A DNA stretch of 64,000 bases. It comes from Castor canadensis. Its lineage: Eukaryota; Chordata; Mammalia; Rodentia; Castoridae. The stretch lies in contig NC_133401.1 in NCBI RefSeq assembly GCF_047511655.1, forward strand, positions 13,114,001 to 13,178,000. The letters are read 5' to 3'. Positions 60,601 to 64,000 of this stretch are shown piece after piece. The notes below the pieces were generated by a model. That model made no database searches. It was not told the origin of the DNA and was given only the letters and a program-made list of their open reading frames with translations. The position numbers were made by a program, and so were the translations under genes. The number at the start of each line of letters is the position of its first letter. The first letter of the stretch is position 1.

Positions 60601-62363
60601 CTTATTAAGTCCTCCTTCTCTTCTCTAGGACACTGAGGTACTCACTATGCTGGGCACCCTGATGACTGACTCCAAGTTCTTCCCAGGCCCTGAAAATTTC
60701 GATCCCCATCACTTCCTAGATGAGAAGGGGAAGTTTAAGAAGATTGAAGCTTTTATGCCTTTCTCCATGGGTAAGTGCCCAGTGTTTACTGGTCACATGA
60801 ACAGGGGCAGCTAATCTCAGCCCCCCTTGATCTCAGCTAGCTAGCTTGCGGATTTTCTTAGCCTTGGAAGCTTATTTCAGTTCAACTCTTCATCTTGCCA
60901 GATGCAAACTCCTTAACTCCAGAACACAAAGTATTTGTACTCAGCCAAAGGAAAATGATGAGAATGATTTTTCAGACATGAGAAATATCAATTCTCAGAG
61001 TCAGTCAGAGATCTTCCTTGGTCACACATAAAGTTCTTCCAACTCTTAGAAAGGAGATTAGAGCACAGCAGCTATGTTTGACAGTGTATTTGCTACAACT
61101 TGAATCATTCCATCTCATGTTATAAGAAAATTCAGTCACAGAGAGAATTAGAACCTTAACCAAATGTTTCTCAGTCCACAATTCATATAGCCCTTCTCCA
61201 TACAGAATGTGGCTTGAGTTCCATCCATTTACCTGCCAAACAACATAATTTTATTCTTTTTATGGCTGAATACAATTCCATTGTGCATACATACCACATT
61301 TTCTTAATCCATTCATCAGTTGTGGAGCAAAAACAGCATCTCGGCTGTTTTGAAAGCTTGGCTATTGTGAATTGTAACTGAAGAACATCATATCAAGGGA
61401 AATAAGCCAGGCTCAATGAGTAAAGGGTCACATGTTTTCCTTCAGATGTGGAAGCAATACCTATAAGTTAATTGTACACATAAATACATACATAATCATA
61501 TATATAATATACATATACATATGTATATATACTTATATATGTCTAGAGAGAGAGAGAGAGAGAGAGAATGATTTTATTAGTGGATCTGTCTGAGGGGACT
61601 ATGGGAGGCAGGAAAGGGAAAGAGAATGTTAGAGAATGGAAAATATTGAAACACCCCACTGACATATGAATATAACATAATGCACTATAAGATGTGGAAT
61701 AAAAAAAGAGCAGAGTGATACAGAAAGAATAAGTAATAGGGGGTTAATTTGATTAAATCATGATATATATAAGCCTGAAGTACCAATGTGAAATCTCCTT
61801 GGACTATCAATATACACTTAAAGAAATGAAAGACAGGAGGGTAAAACAGGCCTTTTCCAGGATTGGGTACCAGTTGGAGGGGGAAAGGCATAAGGAAAGG
61901 ATGAATAGGGTGGATGTATTTTGTATTCCTATATAACAATAGAATAATGAAACCTGTTAAAATTGTTCTAAGAAGTGGGAAGGGGGCATAGGGAGAATAT
62001 TGGAGGGGGAAAAATCTAATACACGTTGTAAGCACATATCACAATGTATCTCCTGTACAACTATTAAATACTAATAAAATTAAAAAGTAATATGAAGAAA
62101 TAATGTGACTTGAGTTTGGTACTGGAATGATGTGGCAATGAGAATTGGTTTCACCTCTGCCCTCCCTTCTCTCATCTTCAGGAAAGCGATCCTGTCTTGG
62201 AGAAGGCCTGGCTAGAATGGAGCTCTTTCTCTTTGTCACCACCATCATGCAACACTTCCAGTTCAAGTCTGCACAGATGCCACAGGACATGGAAGTGTCA
62301 CGCATGCAAACAGGAATCACTACACTCCCACTAAAATATACCATGAGCTTCCTGCCCCGCTGA
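45133..62363 (+). CDS. CYP2A: Cytochrome P450 2A-like monooxygenase (copy C), complete nine-exon gene
   Basis: Joined exons: 45133-45306, 45587-45749, 56389-56538, 56783-56943, 58169-58345, 59322-59463, 59872-60059, 60629-60770, 62182-62363. They total 1479 bp, or 492 residues plus TGA, against 494 in human CYP2A6. All introns are GT-AG, and exon sizes from exon 2 on equal the family's. Order: membrane anchor (residues 1-25), Pro-rich hinge [14 protein letters not shown] (31-44), I-helix AGTETVST (299-306, catalytic T303), ExxR (E356-R359), haem loop FSMGKRSCLG with ligand C437, and the SFLPR end. The family inserts haem at the ER surface and, with P450 reductase, oxidises small molecules (coumarin, nicotine, steroids). 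The pocket is unusual: residues aligned with CYP2A6 F111, F118, F209, N297, I300, I366 and F480 are I109, H116, M207, T295, F298, S364 and I478, while F107 is kept as F105. The substrate is therefore not predictable. The subfamily is firm; an exact orthologue number is not. Confidence 0.95.
45587..45749 (+). CDS. CYP2A: CYP2A copy C exon 2: beta-1 sheet, B helix and B-C loop start
   Basis: Residues 59-113 (last codon split), beginning [17 protein letters not shown] and including [14 protein letters not shown], both very close to CYP2A. The end, [12 protein letters not shown], is the first substrate-recognition region: F105 keeps CYP2A6 F107, whereas F111 becomes I109. Length 163 bp, phase 0 to 1, donor GTGAGT. 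Confidence 0.94.
46050..48614 (-). mobile_element. Antisense L1 in intron 2 of copy C, with a ~450-bp foreign insert
   Basis: L1 ORF2 is read on the minus strand, with recognisable antisense blocks at 46310-46610 and 47085-48000 ('aatgtgtattctgcaactgt', 'gtagatgtttgttaactcca') and ORF1-type text near 48040-48600. Between about 46630 and 47080 the L1 is interrupted by an unidentified segment that starts 'tgtcatagggagcccgatgt'. The L1 text on either side joins naturally without it. The insert could be an LTR; I found no clear duplication. Confidence 0.75.
48615..49040 (-). mobile_element. Candidate solo LTR, 426 bp, antisense, in intron 2 of copy C
   Basis: On the minus strand it starts TGTTGGAGACCATGTGG and ends CTAGGTCTGTGGCA, so it has TG...CA ends. 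A polyadenylation-like AATAAATACTGAGGG occurs about two thirds in. It is flanked by TACATC (48609-48614) and TGCATC (49041-49046), a 6-bp direct repeat with one mismatch, the size usual for ERVK-type elements. It interrupts antisense L1. No viral internal region is present. Confidence 0.6.
49041..54960 (-). mobile_element. Two or more antisense L1 copies filling the rest of intron 2 of copy C
   Basis: The first copy continues from before 48615 to about 49940 and ends in an A-rich patch (49940-50100). At 50180-50570 the ORF2 end begins again (antisense of 'gccaagatacaggctc'-type text). At about 50600 a third 3' UTR start is followed by a long antisense L1 to about 54960: ORF2 to about 54000, ORF1 about 54000-54870. 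All frames are broken. Together with the LTR and the part before 48615 these make intron 2 about 10.6 kb (45750-56388). Confidence 0.75.
54604..54638. repeat. (TC)n(T)n simple repeat
   Basis: About eleven TC units followed by twelve T residues, inside the antisense L1 ORF1 region. The antisense L1 at 8115-8136 has the same kind of TC-then-T run at a comparable place, so it may descend from one L1 feature. Confidence 0.85.
56389..56538 (+). CDS. CYP2A: CYP2A copy C exon 3: C and D helices, with a rewritten start
   Basis: Residues 113-163. The core [20 protein letters not shown] and [12 protein letters not shown] are family-typical. The first nine codons read LGHNNEDHA where CYP2A6 has VVFSNGERA, so the CYP2 hallmark FSNG is gone although length and frame are kept. 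The acceptor is ctccag, the donor GTGAGT, size 150 bp as in the family. No alternative AG nearby gives a better match. Confidence 0.93.
56783..56943 (+). CDS. CYP2A: CYP2A copy C exon 4: E and F helices
   Basis: Residues 163-216: [35 protein letters not shown], and the F-helix end [12 protein letters not shown]. The residue aligned with CYP2A6 F209, known from mouse Cyp2a4/2a5 to control steroid versus coumarin use, is M207. 161 bp, ends in phase 0, donor GTGATT. Confidence 0.94.
57113..57422 (-). mobile_element. Solo LTR, 310 bp, antisense in intron 4 of copy C, with 5-bp target duplication
   Basis: Read on the minus strand: TGTTGGCAATAATGGCGCC at the start and TATATTTCCTTACA at the end, a TATA-like GGTATTTAAGCC at about 57249-57238, and AATAAA at 57179-57174. 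AAGGA flanks it on both sides (57108-57112 and 57423-57427). The start resembles ERVK/IAP-type LTRs. No internal viral sequence remains, so it arose by LTR-LTR recombination. Copy A intron 4 (13298-14358) has no counterpart of this element that I can see. Confidence 0.85.
58169..58345 (+). CDS. CYP2A: CYP2A copy C exon 5: F-G loop, G and H helices
   Basis: Residues 217-275: [20 protein letters not shown] and later [20 protein letters not shown], ending LIRMQE. The HLPGPQQ and DPNSPR stretches are CYP2A signatures. 177 bp, donor GTGCAC. Copy A carries a TAG inside the PQQQ stretch of its version. Confidence 0.95.
59322..59463 (+). CDS. CYP2A: CYP2A copy C exon 6: I helix
   Basis: Residues 276-323: [20 protein letters not shown] followed by [11 protein letters not shown] and KYPDVA. 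The oxygen-activation motif AGTET is intact. T295 stands where CYP2A6 has N297, the only polar hydrogen-bond donor in that pocket, and F298 replaces I300. 142 bp, donor GTAAGG. This exon is absent from copies A and B. Confidence 0.95.
59872..60059 (+). CDS. CYP2A: CYP2A copy C exon 7: J and K helices with ExxR
   Basis: Residues 323-385: [33 protein letters not shown], then [20 protein letters not shown] and IPK. ExxR is E356-S-L-R359. In the next turn CYP2A6 has DVIPMSLARRV and this copy [11 protein letters not shown], so the pocket residue I366 is S364 and the conserved proline is Ala. 188 bp, donor GTGCTG. Confidence 0.94.
60629..60770 (+). CDS. CYP2A: CYP2A copy C exon 8: beta-2 sheet and meander
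   Basis: Residues 386-433: [38 protein letters not shown] and PFSMG. The family's first residue Gly is Asp here (DTEV against GTEV), and copy A still keeps the Gly codon. Meander motif FDPHHF is normal. 142 bp, donor GTAAGT. Confidence 0.94.
61200..62090. mobile_element. L1 fragments in intron 8 of copy C (short antisense piece, then sense 3' end)
   Basis: The span 61205-61330 is antisense L1 ORF2 ('tccatccatttacctgccaa'). From about 61380 the text is sense: the ORF2 end ('ggaaataagccaggctcaat'), then an old-type 3' UTR ending 'actattaaatactaataaaa' near 62085. The opposite orientation of the two parts suggests either two insertions or a 5'-inverted L1 insertion. Confidence 0.75.
61480..61568. 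repeat. (TA/CA)n then (GA)n microsatellite
   Basis: An alternating stretch of ATATATAC/ATACATAT-type units is followed by about a dozen GA units (61544-61566). It lies inside the L1 at the ORF2 to 3' UTR junction. Confidence 0.85.
62182..62363 (+). CDS. CYP2A: CYP2A copy C exon 9: haem-binding loop and C-terminus
   Basis: Residues 433-492, starting [20 protein letters not shown]. Cys437 is the fifth haem ligand and the motif FxxGxRxCxG is complete across the exon 8-9 junction. The end KYTMSFLPR and the TGA are as in CYP2A; I478 takes the place of CYP2A6 F480. The 3' UTR follows, with AATAAA at 62637. Confidence 0.95.
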
Positions 62364-63690
62364 GCCTGGGATGAGCCATGGCAGAGAAAAATGAGTAGGA
62401 CAGGGTGAGGGAGGGATTAGAGGGAGAGGTGAGAGTAAAAGAGAATGAAGAAAGTTAGGGAGGGGTTTATGGGAGAGATGAGGTAAAGGAAAAGACAAAA
62501 ATTGGGGCAAAAGGTAGAGATTCGGTGGATAGGGAAGGGAGAAGAAACAGAACAGAATGCTTGCATTTCCAAAGTTAAATCCTTGGGAACTGGACTGAGA
62601 GAAAGTGAAAAATCATACTGTAGTATGAACAGTAATAATAAAGATAACAGCTATTATTCACTGAGCAATTATTTTGTGTCAGCTCTGTATTAAAAGCATC
62701 TCATGTTTCCAATTAATTATCACAAACCTATGCAGGGATAATGTTAATACAAATTTTAGAGATGAGTGACATGCTGAGGCTTAGAAAATTTAAGTCATTA
62801 AGGTCCCACAGAACATAAATTTCCAGCAAGTTCTTAAACATTGAGCTGAGCCCCCCAGACCTTTAAGAAGATTCTAAAACATCACTTCTTCCTCAACTAA
62901 ACCATTTAGTATATTTTCATGTAACATGAACATCCCTTTTCAGGGGTATTTCAAGATCTCTGGCTAGAGACTGACTTGCCTACACTTTCATAGTCTATGC
63001 ACACCTTGATTAGTACAGCATCACAGTCCATGACCAGGTAAGGACACTGTGTCTGGTTTTGATTCAGTCTAGGGCACAAGACTCATGTCTTTTGAAAATG
63101 GGTGTAATGGTGACAAACACTTTGAGATAAGGCAAGGCGAACACAAAATTGGCATATATGCATATTCATGTATGTGTTCACACACAGATGTGTGTACAGT
63201 GCATGAATAAGTGTTCTCCCATGTGTTCTGAAGACAAGGCTATTTCTGATGAATCTAGAATTAGCCTGACTGCTCAAAATAAGAGTTTCAGCACCACTTG
63301 CTTGTTCTCAAATGAATAATTATAAATCCTCAGAAAAGTGGGACAGTTAAGTGGTGCACAATCTGAACAATCTGGGAATTCTAGTGGTCTTAAACTAAAT
63401 GCCATGTATGAGCAGACAGTGAATATATACCCCATTTTAAAGACCAGAATTGTGGTCAAGTGAAGAGATGTGTGGTGGCTTACAATTTTCATAACTGGTT
63501 ATAATTCTCATCTTTCTCAATATCCATTCTCTATAGCTTGTGGCAGGGATCCATAAATAGGCAACTCTCTGCTCTTGTATGTAGGGATAGTTAAGAACAC
63601 AAGGAGTCATAAACTTTATTATTATAAACACGCTAGGTAATGACCCATTGTCAGAATATATGTATGTATATATCCATGTGCATGTCTCCT
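62364..63690. other. 3' UTR and 3' flank of copy C
   Basis: The 3' UTR runs from 62364 to roughly 62660. The flank beyond, to about 63560, is homologous to the flank of copy A at 16756-17870. No gene is visible after it up to the L1 at the window end; short open frames on the minus strand are not supported. Confidence 0.75.
62637..62642 (+). terminator. Polyadenylation signal of CYP2A copy C
   Basis: AATAAA starts 274 bp after the stop codon, giving a 3' UTR of about 290-300 nt, the usual size for CYP2A mRNAs. It is the only canonical signal in the first 500 bp after the stop, and its counterpart in copy A is mutated. Confidence 0.75.
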
Positions 63691-63699
63691 TCAGAGGGT

Positions 63700-64000
63700 T
63701 TCTAAAAATCTGCACTCAACTAAAAATAGATCTGCCATACAATCAAGCAATAATACCACTCCTAGGGATATACTGAAGGAATGTGAGTCCAGTTACAACA
63801 AAGGCACCCATGTTTATTGCAGCACTATTCACAATAGCTAAGCCATGGAAATAGCCAAGATGCCCCACTGGTATGGATTAATTAAGAAAATATGGCCACA
63901 GAGAAGAATGAAATTTTGTCATTCACAGGTAAATGGATGGAACTGGAGACCATTATGTTAAGTGAAGATAGTCAGGCTCAGAAAGCTGAAAGCCACATGT
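63700..64000 (+). mobile_element. Sense L1 ORF2 3' part, runs off the right edge
   Basis: The text 'ctaaaaatctgcactcaact', 'ccactcctagggatatactg', 'cacccatgtttattgcagca' and 'aaatggatggaactggagac' is the L1 ORF2 C-terminal region, as at 25900-26200. Small deletions break the frame. The 3' end lies outside the window. Confidence 0.85.

Overview
This is nuclear DNA from a mammal, most likely a rodent. It is AT-rich and dominated by LINE-1 (L1) copies in both orientations. It also carries composite SINEs (a 7SL/B1-like head joined to a tRNA-derived, ID-like tail) and at least three solo-LTR candidates. The genes have GT-AG introns and a typical CYP2 nine-exon layout. The composite SINE and the G-rich L1 3' ends suggest a rodent with MEN/IDL-type SINEs, such as the beaver and kangaroo-rat group or squirrels. 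That placement is inference.

The real genes form a tandem cytochrome P450 subfamily 2A (CYP2A) array, all on the + strand. Copy A (4174-16755) is a dead gene. Seven of its nine exons are recognisable, exons 6 and 7 are deleted, it carries stops and frameshifts, and the haem-ligand cysteine is replaced by Phe. Copy B (37534-38040) is a relic with exon 1 and the first ~58 bp of exon 2, cut off by L1-like sequence. Copy C (45133-62363) is complete. Its nine exons of 174, 163, 150, 161, 177, 142, 188, 142 and 182 bp join to a 492-codon open frame with all signature P450 motifs, a TATA box 58 bp upstream of the ATG and an AATAAA 274 bp after the stop. Upstream flanks of A, B and C (~1 kb), and downstream flanks of A and C, are visibly homologous, so the duplicated unit included flanking DNA.

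Layout: 1-1.7 kb, L1 3' ends and a 400-bp GGT repeat; 3-17.9 kb, copy A with an antisense L1 and an LTR in intron 2; 19-32.5 kb, L1 blocks, including one nearly full-length sense L1 (20943-26707) with a perfect 14-bp target-site duplication; 36.3-38.0 kb, copy B; 38.6-44.1 kb, a young truncated L1, a nine-copy 26-bp minisatellite and two SINEs; 44.3-63.6 kb, copy C, whose 10.6-kb intron 2 is packed with antisense L1 and whose intron 4 holds a solo LTR.

The most interesting biology is in copy C. The reading frame and splice sites are intact, but most residues aligned with the known CYP2A6 pocket (F111, F118, F209, N297, I300, I366, F480) are changed, and the conserved GVVFSNG-type segment at the start of exon 3 is rewritten, although dead copy A still shows the ancestral-looking bases there. 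I saw no unfamiliar defence, mobile or RNA-based system.
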